NCBI GenBank assembly: GCA_022614805.1
Contig: JAKEHY010000032.1
Coordinates: 15,814-79,813, forward strand
Length of the DNA stretch: 64,000 nt
From: Candidatus Zixiibacteriota bacterium
GTDB lineage: Bacteria > Zixibacteria > MSB-5A5 > DSPP01
Direction of reading: 5' to 3'
Shown in pieces: positions 24,871 through 33,087 of this stretch. Below the pieces are notes generated by a model. The model was not told where the DNA came from and did not search any database. It saw nothing but the letters and a program-made list of their open reading frames with translations. A program made the translations under genes and the position numbers. Position 1 is the stretch's first letter. Every line of letters starts with the position of its first letter.

Positions 24871-25380
24871 ATGAGAGGAAGCGGATTTTTGCTTTTGGGG
24901 CTGGGGTTGTTTTTGACATTTGCGGCCGGCTGCGGCAAAAAACCCCAGCCGACGACGACCGAAAAACCGCCGGTGACCGAGACCCGCACGGAGCCGCAGG
25001 ACACCTCCGGCCGGGTGTCGACCGACCAGGTGAGCAGCGAAGCGATGGAAGTCGTTTTTCAAAAGGTTTATTTCGACTTTGACCGCTACTACATCCGCGA
25101 AGATGCCAAACCGGCCCTGGAACACAACGCCCGGGTTTTGAAAACCAACCCCAACGTCCGCATTCTGATTGAAGGGCATTGCGACGAGCGGGGAACGGTG
25201 GAGTACAACCTCGCTTTGGGGGAGCGCCGCGCCGCCTCCTCCCGGCAGTACTTGATGGATTTGGGGATTGACGGCAGCCGGATTTCCACCATTTCGTACG
25301 GCAAGGAGCGGCCGGTTGCCTTCGGACACGACGAGGGCTCCTGGCAGCAGAACCGGCGCAGCGAGTTCGTGACCCGTTAA
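24871..25380 (+). CDS. pal: peptidoglycan-associated lipoprotein Pal
   Basis: 169 aa from ATG 24871 (GGAGGG upstream; the ATG at 24859 is inferior). Lipobox FAAGC (Cys21). A Thr/Pro-rich linker covers residues 22-60. The OmpA-like domain follows: 'VYFDFDRYYIREDAKPALEHN', 'NPNVRILIEGHCDERGTVEYNLALGERRA' (peptidoglycan diaminopimelate site Asp/Arg), 'ISYGKERPV'. It anchors the outer membrane to peptidoglycan and binds TolB. tolQRAB lies 10 kb upstream as a separate unit. cpoB starts 1 bp after its stop. Confidence 0.93.
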   Translation: MRGSGFLLLGLGLFLTFAAGCGKKPQPTTTEKPPVTETRTEPQDTSGRVSTDQVSSEAMEVVFQKVYFDFDRYYIREDAKPALEHNARVLKTNPNVRILIEGHCDERGTVEYNLALGERRAASSRQYLMDLGIDGSRISTISYGKERPVAFGHDEGSWQQNRRSEFVTR

Positions 25381-25381
25381 G

Positions 25382-26170
25382 ATGGCTTTGGCGCGGTTTT
25401 TCGTTCTTTCCACGGCCGGGCAGGCGATTCTGGCGGCGGCCCTTTTGGCCGTCTCCGGCTGCGTTTCCCCCGGCCAGGTGAATACGATGGACGTCAAGTT
25501 GGACAGCCTGAAGCAGGCCAACGAGGCCTTGCAAAGGAAGGCTTCCTCTCTCGAAAAGGCGTATCAGGCCCAGCTGGAGGAGAACCAGAAGCTGGGAGCG
25601 GAGCTGAAAAGCTCGATACGGGAGCTTTCCCAAAGGCTGGAAGCGGTTGCCGGACAGGTGCAGGACGTCAACGGGCGGTTCGACTATCTTTTCCGCAACT
25701 GGGAGGAGTTCCGCGTCCGCCTGCAAAACCTGCGGCCCCCCCCCGATTCACTTTTGAAAGGAGGCTCCCCTGCGGGGGGCTCCAATGTGGGGGTTGACCC
25801 CAAGCAGCTTTACGACAACGCTTTTCTGGATTTCCGGCGGGGAAAATATGATTTATCCATCGCCGGCTTCGAGGAGTTTTTGGCCACCTTTCCCGGTTCG
25901 GAACTCGTTCCCAACTGTCATTTCTGGATTGGGGAGGCGTTCAACAACAAAGGGATGGCCGATTCGGCCGTGGGGCGGTATTTGCTGGTATCCCAGACTT
26001 TTCCCCGAAGCGAAAAAGCTCCCACCTCCCTTTACAAAGCGGCCCAGCTTTTGGAGAAAGGGGACCCGGCGATGGCCCAGAAGTACTACGCGATGCTGGT
26101 GGACCAATATCCCACCTCATCGGAGGTCCGCCGCGCCCGCGACCGCCTGAACGCTTTGCGGAAAAAGTGA
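25382..26170 (+). CDS. cpoB: CpoB/YbgF-type cell-division coordinator, lipoprotein
   Basis: 262 aa. Lipobox VSGC (Cys27), so here it is a lipoprotein rather than soluble. A coiled coil covers about 35-110 (heptads around LDSLKQANEALQRKASSLEKAYQ), then a Pro/Gly linker. TPR repeats cover 138-262 (YDNAFLDFRRGKYDLSIAGFEEFLATFPGSE, FWIGEAFNNKGMADSAVGRYL). CpoB couples Tol-Pal to peptidoglycan synthesis during constriction. The link to pal (1-bp gap) supports this. The next gene overlaps by 4 bp. Confidence 0.88.
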   Translation: MALARFFVLSTAGQAILAAALLAVSGCVSPGQVNTMDVKLDSLKQANEALQRKASSLEKAYQAQLEENQKLGAELKSSIRELSQRLEAVAGQVQDVNGRFDYLFRNWEEFRVRLQNLRPPPDSLLKGGSPAGGSNVGVDPKQLYDNAFLDFRRGKYDLSIAGFEEFLATFPGSELVPNCHFWIGEAFNNKGMADSAVGRYLLVSQTFPRSEKAPTSLYKAAQLLEKGDPAMAQKYYAMLVDQYPTSSEVRRARDRLNALRKK

Positions 26171-26676
26171 AGCCGTTTTCCATCGCCTTTCGGGGAAGCT
26201 ATTTTATCCCCGAGGGGCACGGGTTTTACGAATCGACCGAGGGGGTTCTGGGGGTGGCCTTTCGTCCCCGCCGCCGGTTCCATTATTCCCTCGAGTCGGA
26301 GAAGATGAGCATCGAGCTGGACCGGGAAGGGGAGCTGGCTCACATCGAAATCCGCCAACCGAAGGAAAACTGGCTGGTGGTTCCCTCGCTTTCACCGCCG
26401 CCGAATTTGTATCGCGCGCGGGCTTTTTTTCCCCTTCCCGCCCACAACGAGGGGGAGGAATATCTCACCAACCCTTCTCAAAACGTTTTATGCGTGGAAT
26501 TTTCCCCCCAGCCGGCCTGGCGCGCCGTAGAAATTGCCGATTGCGTCGTTGCCGAAATCGACGCCGGCTACAAGCTTTTGCGGCTCTGGATTTTGAAAAT
26601 CGCGGAGGACTTCGGCAACCGCAAGGAGCTGGCCTGGCTTAAGGCCGGCTCCCTTTTCCTGCCCCATCCGATTTAG
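26167..26676 (+). CDS. hypothetical protein co-transcribed with pal-cpoB
   Basis: 169 aa, GTG start overlapping the cpoB stop by 4 bp, so translationally coupled. No signal peptide and no membrane helix. Beta-rich with 'SIELDREGELAHIEIRQPKENW', 'NVLCVEFSP' and 'AVEIADCVVAEIDAGYKLLRLWIL'. The N-terminal YLD-like strand pattern recalls DUF2283-type proteins, but I do not claim membership. The 3' end overlaps the convergent DUF2723 gene by 38 bp. Confidence 0.55.
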   Translation: MKPFSIAFRGSYFIPEGHGFYESTEGVLGVAFRPRRRFHYSLESEKMSIELDREGELAHIEIRQPKENWLVVPSLSPPPNLYRARAFFPLPAHNEGEEYLTNPSQNVLCVEFSPQPAWRAVEIADCVVAEIDAGYKLLRLWILKIAEDFGNRKELAWLKAGSLFLPHPI

Positions 26677-27979
26677 GGGCGTACATCCTTTCGTAATTTT
26701 TCCTCAAGGCAAGCATCCAGGTCAAGGATTCCACCTCCCGCCGGGCCAGCCTGTCTTCGAGTAAAACCGGGTTGCCCGATTGGCTGAAACCGAGGGGGGG
26801 TGTCTGGAACGGATGGTAACCCGGTTTTTCGTACGCCCGGAAAAGCACCCCTTCCGGAATCAGGCCCCACTCGGGGAGGGAATGGGATTCCGTGGAGACG
26901 TCGAAGTAAAGCGGCCCAACGGAGAAGTTTTTGCGCAAAAGCGCCGCCAGCATCGAGCGGTGGGCGGCTTCGATTCTGGCTGTGTCGAAAGGAAGCCCCC
27001 GCTCAAAGACCCGAATCATTTCCCAAAGCGAGTCGGTCTTTCCCTCCAGCCCCCGCAGAATTTCCGGCCGGGAGCGCTTCAAAAAGTCGAGGTACCAAGA
27101 GCGGTTGGTCAAATTGACGTCCAGCATCAGCAAATCGGGCCTTTTTCCCAAAACGAAATGGTTGTAGAGCCAAGGGGCGTAATGGTCCCAGACGGCGGTA
27201 AAAACCAGACCGCCGTGGGGGGCTGACTGATAGATGTTTTCCAGCGCCTCCTGGGGAAAACGGTTTTTGGACTGGTCGGCCCGGCTCCAATGGGAGAAGG
27301 CCGCGTATACGGTCGAGAGCGAAAGGGCCGCCAAGAGGCCCATTTGGGCTGGTGTTTTCAAACGTTGCCGCTTGCCTGCGGCCCAAAGCCATCCCAAGGC
27401 CCCGGCTCCGGCCAGCCACCAGAGCAAAAAAACCACGGGCAGGTAGTAGGGTTCAATGTCGGGAATGTCGTAGCCGGCGTTGTAGACGAGGGTGATGAGG
27501 GGGTAAAGCCCGAAAGCGGCCAGCATTTTGCCGTTTGGCCGGGGAAAGAAGAAAAGGCCCGGAAGCAAAAGATAAAAGGGCCATTTGAGCTGGGAAGCGA
27601 CGGTTTGAAGGGCGGTCTTGCCGTTTTCCCATACCTGTTCGAAAGGGATGGCGAACATATAGACCCGGTACTGCCAGCCGGTGACGTGGCGGATGAAGTT
27701 CCCCCAGTCGGCGGTCGCTCCCCAGTCGGCCAAAGGGCCGGCGGAGGAGCGAAAGGGGAGATAAAGATAGGGAGAAAGACCCAAAAGGAACAAAAATCCG
27801 GCCCAGCCAAAGGTGGAGAGGTTCAAATTCCAGGTTCTGTGATAAATCAGAAAAAGCAAAAGCAAGGTGGGGAAAAGCAGAACGGTCTGCAGATGGTTGG
27901 TGAAGGCCAGTCCCAAGAGGTAGGCAAGGAGCAAAAAGTCCCGGCGCGGGCTTTCCACTTTTACCAGTTTTATCAGCAA
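26639..27979 (-). CDS. DUF2723 membrane protein (O-mannosyltransferase-like), C-terminal part
   Basis: 446 aa as an isolated frame, but coding clearly continues upstream to about 28128 in the same frame (LTGLKSDFGWKP...SLSPLWWSQAASNEVY). Many hydrophobic helices in the first 250 residues (WPFYLLLPGLFFF, YYLPVVFLLWWLAG), then a soluble C-terminal domain. DUF2723 proteins resemble protein O-mannosyltransferases/GT-C enzymes that move sugars from lipid carriers to proteins outside the membrane. The catalytic-type Asp/Glu motif lies in the N-terminal part (separate entry). A 9-T homopolymer splits the gene. The acceptor is unknown. Confidence 0.78.
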   Translation of the reverse strand: MLIKLVKVESPRRDFLLLAYLLGLAFTNHLQTVLLFPTLLLLFLIYHRTWNLNLSTFGWAGFLFLLGLSPYLYLPFRSSAGPLADWGATADWGNFIRHVTGWQYRVYMFAIPFEQVWENGKTALQTVASQLKWPFYLLLPGLFFFPRPNGKMLAAFGLYPLITLVYNAGYDIPDIEPYYLPVVFLLWWLAGAGALGWLWAAGKRQRLKTPAQMGLLAALSLSTVYAAFSHWSRADQSKNRFPQEALENIYQSAPHGGLVFTAVWDHYAPWLYNHFVLGKRPDLLMLDVNLTNRSWYLDFLKRSRPEILRGLEGKTDSLWEMIRVFERGLPFDTARIEAAHRSMLAALLRKNFSVGPLYFDVSTESHSLPEWGLIPEGVLFRAYEKPGYHPFQTPPLGFSQSGNPVLLEDRLARREVESLTWMLALRKNYERMYAPKSDGAGKGSRP

Positions 27980-28128
27980 AAGAAAAATTACAACGACAAA
28001 GAAAAGATGGAGAGCGTAAACCTCGTTGGAGGCAGCCTGGGACCACCAGAGGGGGGAAAGGGAGGCGGCTACCGCAACCAGCCCGGCGGCTGCGCTTGGC
28101 TTCCAGCCAAAATCCGATTTTAGACCGG

Positions 28129-28422
28129 TTAGAGCAAAAAAAAAGCGACCGCAGCGGCGGCGGCGAAAGCGGCGGAAAAAAGATTGATGACGACAATCGG
28201 TTCAAAAAAAGGGAGAAACAAAACAAAGAAGTAAGTCAAAAGGGTGTAGAGCGGATAACCGGTCGGATGGGGGATGCCCAAAGAGGCGGAGGCCCAGGCC
28301 AGTTCGCCGGAGTCGATGAAGCCGACCGTGCGGGCCAGGGTGGCGCAGTAAACGCCGAACGAAAGCAAAAAAACAGCCAGTCCCATCCAGCCTCTGGAAA
28401 GAACTGGCTTACCAAGAAACAT
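28129..28422 (-). CDS. DUF2723 membrane protein, N-terminal part (frameshifted)
   Basis: 97 aa, stops prematurely just after a T9 run (28136-28144). It shows the family's N-terminal motif 'VGFIDSGELAWASASLGIPHPTGYPLYTLL', the lumenal loop with the likely acidic catalytic residues, and two helices. Adding one T in the run joins it in frame to the C-terminal part. The ATG immediately follows the ssb stop codon (TAA-ATG), so it would be co-translated with ssb. It may be a true frameshift, an assembly error or transcriptional slippage. Confidence 0.75.
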   Translation of the reverse strand: MFLGKPVLSRGWMGLAVFLLSFGVYCATLARTVGFIDSGELAWASASLGIPHPTGYPLYTLLTYFFVLFLPFFEPIVVINLFSAAFAAAAAVAFFLL

Positions 28423-28830
28423 TTAGAACGGCAGGTTCTCTTCTTCGGATGCGGGGGCTTCCATCTCCGGTTCGGCCGGAACGGTTTCGGGCACCTCCTC
28501 GCGCCGGCCCAAAAACTGAATCCTTTGGGCGACCACTTCGGTGATGTAGCGCTTGTTCCCCTCCCGGTCGTCGTAGGTGCGGTAGGCGATGCGCCCTTCC
28601 ACGAAAATCTGGCGCCCTTTTTTCAAATATTCCTTGGCCGTTTCCGCCTGCTTGCCCCAGACCACGATGTTGTGCCATTCGGTGCGGTCCACCAACTGGC
28701 CGTCCTTATCCTTGTAGCGCTCGTTGGTGGCCAGAGAGAAGGTCGCCACGGCCTGCCCGGAGGGAGTGTAGCGCAGGTCGGGGTCTTTCCCCAGGTTGCC
28801 GATTAAAATCGCTTTGTTTACCGATGCCAT
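28423..28830 (-). CDS. ssb: single-stranded DNA-binding protein
   Basis: 135 aa. Begins MASVNKAILIGNLGKDPDLR, with an OB-fold (residues 1-108; ATFSLATNERYKD, DRTEWHNIVVWGKQAETAKEYLKKG, GKKRYITEV-like strand 'GNKRYITEVVAQRIQFLG'). A short acidic tail ends in EEENLPF, which matches the protein-interaction tip. SSB binds ssDNA in replication and repair and recruits partners by the tail. It uses a divergent promoter region shared with the nitrilase gene. Length is somewhat short but normal for compact tails. Confidence 0.96.
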   Translation of the reverse strand: MASVNKAILIGNLGKDPDLRYTPSGQAVATFSLATNERYKDKDGQLVDRTEWHNIVVWGKQAETAKEYLKKGRQIFVEGRIAYRTYDDREGNKRYITEVVAQRIQFLGRREEVPETVPAEPEMEAPASEEENLPF

Positions 28831-28860
28831 CTCGTACTCCTTTTTTTCCCTGTTGGGGAA

Positions 28861-28889
28861 AAGCTACGAGGGGAAGGGGCTTTTGTCAA
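28861..28889 (-). promoter_or_regulatory. ssb promoter, minus strand
   Basis: Minus strand TTGACA (28889-28884), 17-bp spacer, TAGCTT (28866-28861). The -35 box overlaps that of the divergent promoter. Confidence 0.4.
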
Positions 28890-28911
28890 TCCCCCCATAG
28901 TTTGGTATATT
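28883..28911 (+). promoter_or_regulatory. promoter of the nitrilase-nadE unit, nearly leaderless
   Basis: TTGTCA (28883-28888), 17-bp spacer, TATATT (28906-28911); predicted start near 28918, about 6 bases before ATG 28924, with no Shine-Dalgarno. Confidence 0.45.
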
Positions 28912-28923
28912 AAAGTCAAGACC

Positions 28924-29841
28924 ATGGCGGATAAAATCAAAATCGCTTTGGCTCAAATCGCCCCCAAGCTGGGGGATGTGAAGGCCAATCTGGAACTGCA
29001 CTTGGAAACCATCGACCGGGCCCGGGGCCAGGGGGCGGATTTGGTGGTGTTTCCGGAGCTTTCGTTAACCGGCTATCTCTTGAAGGACATGGTGCCGGAG
29101 GCGGCTTTGCGCCGGGACTCTCCCGAAATGCAGAAAATTCTGAAAGCTTCGGAAAAAATTGCCGTGGTTTTTGGGCTGGCGGAGGAGGACCCCTCCTATG
29201 TTTATTTCAACTCCGCCTGCTTTGCGGACGGGGGAAAAATCGTCCATATGCATCGGAAGGTATTCCTGCCGACTTACGGGATGTTCGACGAGGGGCGTTT
29301 CTTTGGACAGGGAACGACCCTTTCGGCTTTCAACACCCGCTTCGGACGCTTCGGGCTTTTGATTTGCGAGGAGGCCTGGCATTCCTTCTGTCCCTACCTT
29401 TTGATGCTGGACGGCACTGTTCTCGTTGCCAACATCGCCAACGGCACGGCCCGCGGGCTGGAGGAAAAGAGCCGGATGGGCTCTTCCGCCATATGGGAAA
29501 AGATGAACCGGTTTTACTCCGACCTGCACGGGTTTTTCTGGATTTTCGTCAACCGGGTCGGCTTCGAAGACGGGGTCGGCTTTTGGGGCGGGTCGGAAAT
29601 CATCGACCCCAACGGAAAGCCGGAACTGAAGCTCCCTTATTTCGAGGAGGATTTGAAAACGGCTGAAATTTCTTTTGGCAAGGTGCGCCGGGCGCGCCTG
29701 CGCACCCCTCTTTTGCGGGATGAAAAGTTGGATTTTGCCATAAACGAGCTTTTGCGCATTCGCGGCGGCAATCATTCCCTTCCGCCAGCCTTGCCGGCGG
29801 CGAGAAAACCTGCATCCAAACGGCGCAAGGCGAAAAGATGA
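28924..29841 (+). CDS. nitrilase-family amidase (glutaminase-like partner of NadE)
   Basis: 305 aa. The carbon-nitrogen hydrolase triad is present: Glu45 (VFPELSLTGY), Lys112 (HRKVFLPTYG) and Cys148 (LLICEEAWH). The motif 'HRKVFLPTYGMFDEGRFFG' is the one seen in the glutaminase domain of glutamine-dependent NAD synthetases. The stop overlaps nadE by ATGA. In many bacteria the two domains are fused; here they are split but adjacent, so this protein likely supplies ammonia to NadE. The basic C-terminal tail (KPASKRRKAKR) is unusual. Other nitrilase substrates cannot be excluded. Confidence 0.85.
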   Translation: MADKIKIALAQIAPKLGDVKANLELHLETIDRARGQGADLVVFPELSLTGYLLKDMVPEAALRRDSPEMQKILKASEKIAVVFGLAEEDPSYVYFNSACFADGGKIVHMHRKVFLPTYGMFDEGRFFGQGTTLSAFNTRFGRFGLLICEEAWHSFCPYLLMLDGTVLVANIANGTARGLEEKSRMGSSAIWEKMNRFYSDLHGFFWIFVNRVGFEDGVGFWGGSEIIDPNGKPELKLPYFEEDLKTAEISFGKVRRARLRTPLLRDEKLDFAINELLRIRGGNHSLPPALPAARKPASKRRKAKR

Positions 29842-30662
29842 AGGTTGATTTGACCATCGACCCGGCCTTCGTCACCGGGGTTTTGGTTGATTTTTTGAGG
29901 CGGGAGGCGGGGAAGTTCGGTTTTTCCAAGGGAGTAATCGGACTTTCAGGGGGGCTGGACTCGACCGTTTCGGCCTATCTGGCGGCAAGGGCCTATGGGC
30001 CGGAAAACGTTTTGGGGATACTGATGCCCTACCAAACCTCCAGCCCCGGCTCGGTCAGCGACGCAGAGGAAGTGGTCAAACGAACCGGCATCCGCAGCTG
30101 GAAAGTGGAGATTACTCCGATGGCGGACGCCTATCTGCAGCGGGTGCCGGAAGCGGACCGGGTCCGCCGGGGGAACGTGATGGCCCGCTGCCGGATGATT
30201 ATTCTTTTCGACCAGTCGCAAAAGGAGGGCGCCTTGGTCATCGGAACCTCCAACAAAAGCGAGGCGATGCTGGGATACAGCACCTGGTTCGGGGACATGG
30301 CCTCTTCGATTAACCCGCTCGGCGACCTGTACAAAACACAGGAACGGCAGCTGGCGGCTTTTTTGGGGGTGCCGGAGCAGATTTTGAAAAAAACCCCCTC
30401 GGCCGATTTGTGGGCGGGACAGACGGTGGAGGGGGAGCTGGGATTTTCCTATGAGCTGGCGGACCAGATTCTGTATCTTTTGGTGGATGAACGCTGGCGG
30501 GGGGAGGAAATCATCGAAGCCGGGTTCCCGGCCGAAACCGTGATGCAAATTGAAAAGATAGTCGCCGCGAGCCAGTACAAACGGGCCCTGCCGACAGTCG
30601 CCAAGCTTTCCCGCCGGACGGTGGGGATTGACTTTCAGCTTTCGCGCGACTGGAACCGGTAG
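29838..30662 (+). CDS. nadE: NAD synthetase
   Basis: 274 aa. The ATP-pyrophosphatase motif SGGLDS (residues 37-42) marks the NAD synthetase/N-type PP-loop fold. Also 'GTSNKSEAMLGYSTWFGDMASSINPLGDLYKTQ', the NadE signature, and 'KTPSADLW'. It makes NAD from deamido-NAD, ATP and ammonia in the cytoplasm. Length is that of the short, ammonia-dependent form. The nitrilase gene overlaps upstream by 4 bp, and rsmI starts at its last base, so the three are co-transcribed. Confidence 0.95.
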   Translation: MKVDLTIDPAFVTGVLVDFLRREAGKFGFSKGVIGLSGGLDSTVSAYLAARAYGPENVLGILMPYQTSSPGSVSDAEEVVKRTGIRSWKVEITPMADAYLQRVPEADRVRRGNVMARCRMIILFDQSQKEGALVIGTSNKSEAMLGYSTWFGDMASSINPLGDLYKTQERQLAAFLGVPEQILKKTPSADLWAGQTVEGELGFSYELADQILYLLVDERWRGEEIIEAGFPAETVMQIEKIVAASQYKRALPTVAKLSRRTVGIDFQLSRDWNR

Positions 30663-31345
30663 TGGCGCTTTTTTTGGTGGCCACGCCGATCGGCAACGTA
30701 GAAGATTTGAGCCCCCGCGCCCTCCGAACCCTGAAAGAAGCGGACCTTATCGCCGCCGAGGATACCCGCCATACCGGCCAGCTTTTGGCCCGGCTGGGAG
30801 TCCGTTCGAAACTAATCTCCTTTCACGAGCAAAACGAAGAGGGAAGGACGCCGGAGATTCTGGAACAGCTAAAGGAGGGGAAAAAGGTGGCTTTGGTTTC
30901 GGACGCCGGCACGCCGGGGATTTCCGACCCGGGGTTCGTTTTGGTTCGAGCCTGCCAGGAAAACGGACTTCCCGTTTTGGCCGTGCCGGGGCCTTCCGCC
31001 TTCCTGGCGGCTCTGGCCGTCTCCGGCCTGCCGACCCATCGGTTCCTGTTCGAGGGTTTTTTGCCCAAGAAGCCGGGAAAGCGGAAAAAACGGCTGGAGG
31101 CTTTGCGCGGGCTGGAAGCGACGCTCATTTTTTTTGAGTCCCCCTACCGGCTCTCAAAATTTTTGGACGAGCTGAAAGAGATTTTGGGGGACCGGCAGGC
31201 GGCGGTGGCCCGGGAGCTGACCAAAAAGTTCGAGGAGACCAAAACCGGAAGTTTGAGCGAGCTTGCCGGACATTTTTCGGCCCATCCCCCCAAGGGGGAA
31301 ATCACGGTGGTCGTGGAAGGAGCAAAAGCTGGAACCAGCGATTAG
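30662..31345 (+). CDS. rsmI: 16S rRNA 2'-O-ribose methyltransferase RsmI (C1402)
   Basis: 227 aa, GTG start sharing its first base with the nadE stop. SAM-dependent tetrapyrrole-methylase fold: 'LVATPIGNVEDLSPRALRTLKEADLIAAEDTRHTG' at the N-terminus, 'VALVSDAGTPGISDPG' (SAM site) and 'VPGPSAFLAALAVSGLP'. It methylates C1402 in the ribosomal P site. Length is somewhat short of E. coli RsmI, lacking the last C-terminal extension, as in several phyla. Confidence 0.95.
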   Translation: MALFLVATPIGNVEDLSPRALRTLKEADLIAAEDTRHTGQLLARLGVRSKLISFHEQNEEGRTPEILEQLKEGKKVALVSDAGTPGISDPGFVLVRACQENGLPVLAVPGPSAFLAALAVSGLPTHRFLFEGFLPKKPGKRKKRLEALRGLEATLIFFESPYRLSKFLDELKEILGDRQAAVARELTKKFEETKTGSLSELAGHFSAHPPKGEITVVVEGAKAGTSD

Positions 31346-32258
31346 CGCGGAAACATCCACACCGCCGGCCAAAACCGGGCTTTCAGAAAAAAGATTTTAC
31401 CTTCTGCCCGTCGATTGGGCGCTTTTCGTCTATCTGGGGTTCTTATCCCTTTCCATTCTTATTTTTCACGCGCGCCTGCCGAATTGGGGCTGGTTTTTGG
31501 TTTTTCACGGGGCCGTAACCGGGCTGGTTTTGCTTTTGGCCGCCCGGCTAAAACCGGGAGGGAACGACGGAAGGGAACTTTTGCGCTGGGGGTATCCGAT
31601 TCTTTTGTTTACCTTTTTGTACGAAGAGACCGGTTATCTCGTGCATCTTTTCACCCAGCGCTGGTTTGACCCGCAGCTCATCGATTTGGAATACCGGCTC
31701 ACCGGCACTATTCCTTCGGTCTGGATGGCCGAACGGGCCCGTCCCTGGCTGACGGAAGCGGTGATGGCGGGTTATTTCTCCTACTACTTCATCATTCCGC
31801 TGGGCGCTTTAATTCTCTGGGCTAAACGAAAAACCGAAAATTTTCAGCAGCTGACACTCTCCGTGTCCATCGGATTTTTCGTTTCGTACGCCCTTTTCCT
31901 CTTCTACCCGGTGGAGGGACCGCGCTATCACATTCCCCACCTGCATCCGCCGCCGGCCCAAGGCCCTTTCTTTTACCACCTCGTAAAATTCGTCATCGAC
32001 AAGGGGTCCATTCACGGCGGGTGCATGCCTTCCAGCCACGTGGTGGTGGCGGTTTTGGTTTTGACGGCGCTTTACCGAGGGGCCAAAGTTTGGTTCTGGG
32101 TCTTGCTGCCCTTGGTTGCCGGGCTGGCGGTCGGGACCGTGTACGGCCGGTTTCATTACGCCTCCGACGTGGTCGTCGGTCTGGCGATTGTGCCGGCCGC
32201 TTTTCGGTTGGCCGGGAAATGGCTGAAAGCATATAATTCGAAGGCGTATGTGCCCTGA
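31329..32258 (+). CDS. PAP2-superfamily membrane phosphatase/transferase (inositolphosphotransferase type)
   Basis: About 309 aa. Six or so helices. The phosphatase motifs are 'GGCMPSSHVVVAV' (C2, PSSH with catalytic His) and 'GRFHYASDVVVG' (C3, R-x-HY-x-x-D); the C1 motif K-x-R-P is not clear. This fits the PAP2_3/AUR1-like group that handles lipid phosphates. The start is uncertain. The upstream TTG at 31263 would overlap rsmI by 83 bp. A CTG at 31329 has AGGAGC 5 bp before it and would overlap by 17 bp, so I chose it. lgt overlaps the end by 11 bp. Confidence 0.8.
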   Translation: MEPAISAETSTPPAKTGLSEKRFYLLPVDWALFVYLGFLSLSILIFHARLPNWGWFLVFHGAVTGLVLLLAARLKPGGNDGRELLRWGYPILLFTFLYEETGYLVHLFTQRWFDPQLIDLEYRLTGTIPSVWMAERARPWLTEAVMAGYFSYYFIIPLGALILWAKRKTENFQQLTLSVSIGFFVSYALFLFYPVEGPRYHIPHLHPPPAQGPFFYHLVKFVIDKGSIHGGCMPSSHVVVAVLVLTALYRGAKVWFWVLLPLVAGLAVGTVYGRFHYASDVVVGLAIVPAAFRLAGKWLKAYNSKAYVP

Positions 32259-33087
32259 ACTTTTCCACATCGGCCCGTTTGCTTTGCGCACCTACGGGCT
32301 GGCTTTGGCGGCTTCCTTTTTCATCGCCTTGTATTTCATCCGCCGCTGGGGAACCAAGGAAGGATTGGACACAAACCAGCTTTCCAATTTAGCTTTTATC
32401 GTCATTGCCACCGGCATCGCGGGGGCGCGGCTGGGTTACGTGCTTTTTCACCTCGAAGAATTCAAGGGAAACTGGACGGCGACTTTCAATCCGTTCCAGA
32501 GCGGAAATTTCGGCATAGCGGGTTTGAATTTGTACACCGGTGTCATTTTGGCCACGGCCTTTGGTTTTTACTATATGCACAAAGTCCGGCTGCCGTTCTG
32601 GAAGACCGCCGACATCTTCGCCCCGACGGTGGCCTTCGGGATTTTTTTGACCCGCATCGGTTGTTTTCTAAACGGCTGCTGTTACGGCACGCCGACCCAT
32701 CTTCCCTGGGGGATGGTCTTTCCTCCCGGCTCGATACCGGATGCCGTGTTCGGCGGGCAGGCGATTCATCCCACCCAGCTGTACAGTTCACTTTTTGGCC
32801 TGTTTCTCTTTGGATTTTTGGTGCGGCACAATGGAAAGAAGAAATTCGAGGGGTCAACTTTTTCCATCTTATTGATGGCCGACTCGCTTTTCCGGTTTTT
32901 TATAGAATTTGTCCGTTCCTACGAGCCGGAGATGTATTTGAGCGTGGGGGGCCTGCATTGGACCTACAACCAATGGATGGCGATTTTGTTATTCGGGTTC
33001 GGGTTCGTTTTGGGGTTGAAATTGCGGAAAAGAACGAGCCTCACCCCCAATCCCTCTCCATCCCTCGGCGTTGCTCGGGACAAGTAG
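32248..33087 (+). CDS. lgt: prolipoprotein diacylglyceryl transferase Lgt, repeat-derived tail
   Basis: 279 aa. The helix-rich Lgt fold with conserved 'TRIGCFLNGCCYGTPT' (Lgt signature, normally GRIGNFxNGE) and 'HPTQLYSSLFGLFLFGFL', then 'RFFIEFVR'. It adds diacylglycerol from phosphatidylglycerol to the lipobox Cys of prolipoproteins, so it serves the many lipoproteins in this window. The last 15 or so residues (TSLTPNPSPSLGVARDK) come from an intergenic repeat that runs past the usual stop position (see findings). The N-terminal start overlaps the PAP2 gene. Confidence 0.95.
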   Translation: MCPELFHIGPFALRTYGLALAASFFIALYFIRRWGTKEGLDTNQLSNLAFIVIATGIAGARLGYVLFHLEEFKGNWTATFNPFQSGNFGIAGLNLYTGVILATAFGFYYMHKVRLPFWKTADIFAPTVAFGIFLTRIGCFLNGCCYGTPTHLPWGMVFPPGSIPDAVFGGQAIHPTQLYSSLFGLFLFGFLVRHNGKKKFEGSTFSILLMADSLFRFFIEFVRSYEPEMYLSVGGLHWTYNQWMAILLFGFGFVLGLKLRKRTSLTPNPSPSLGVARDK

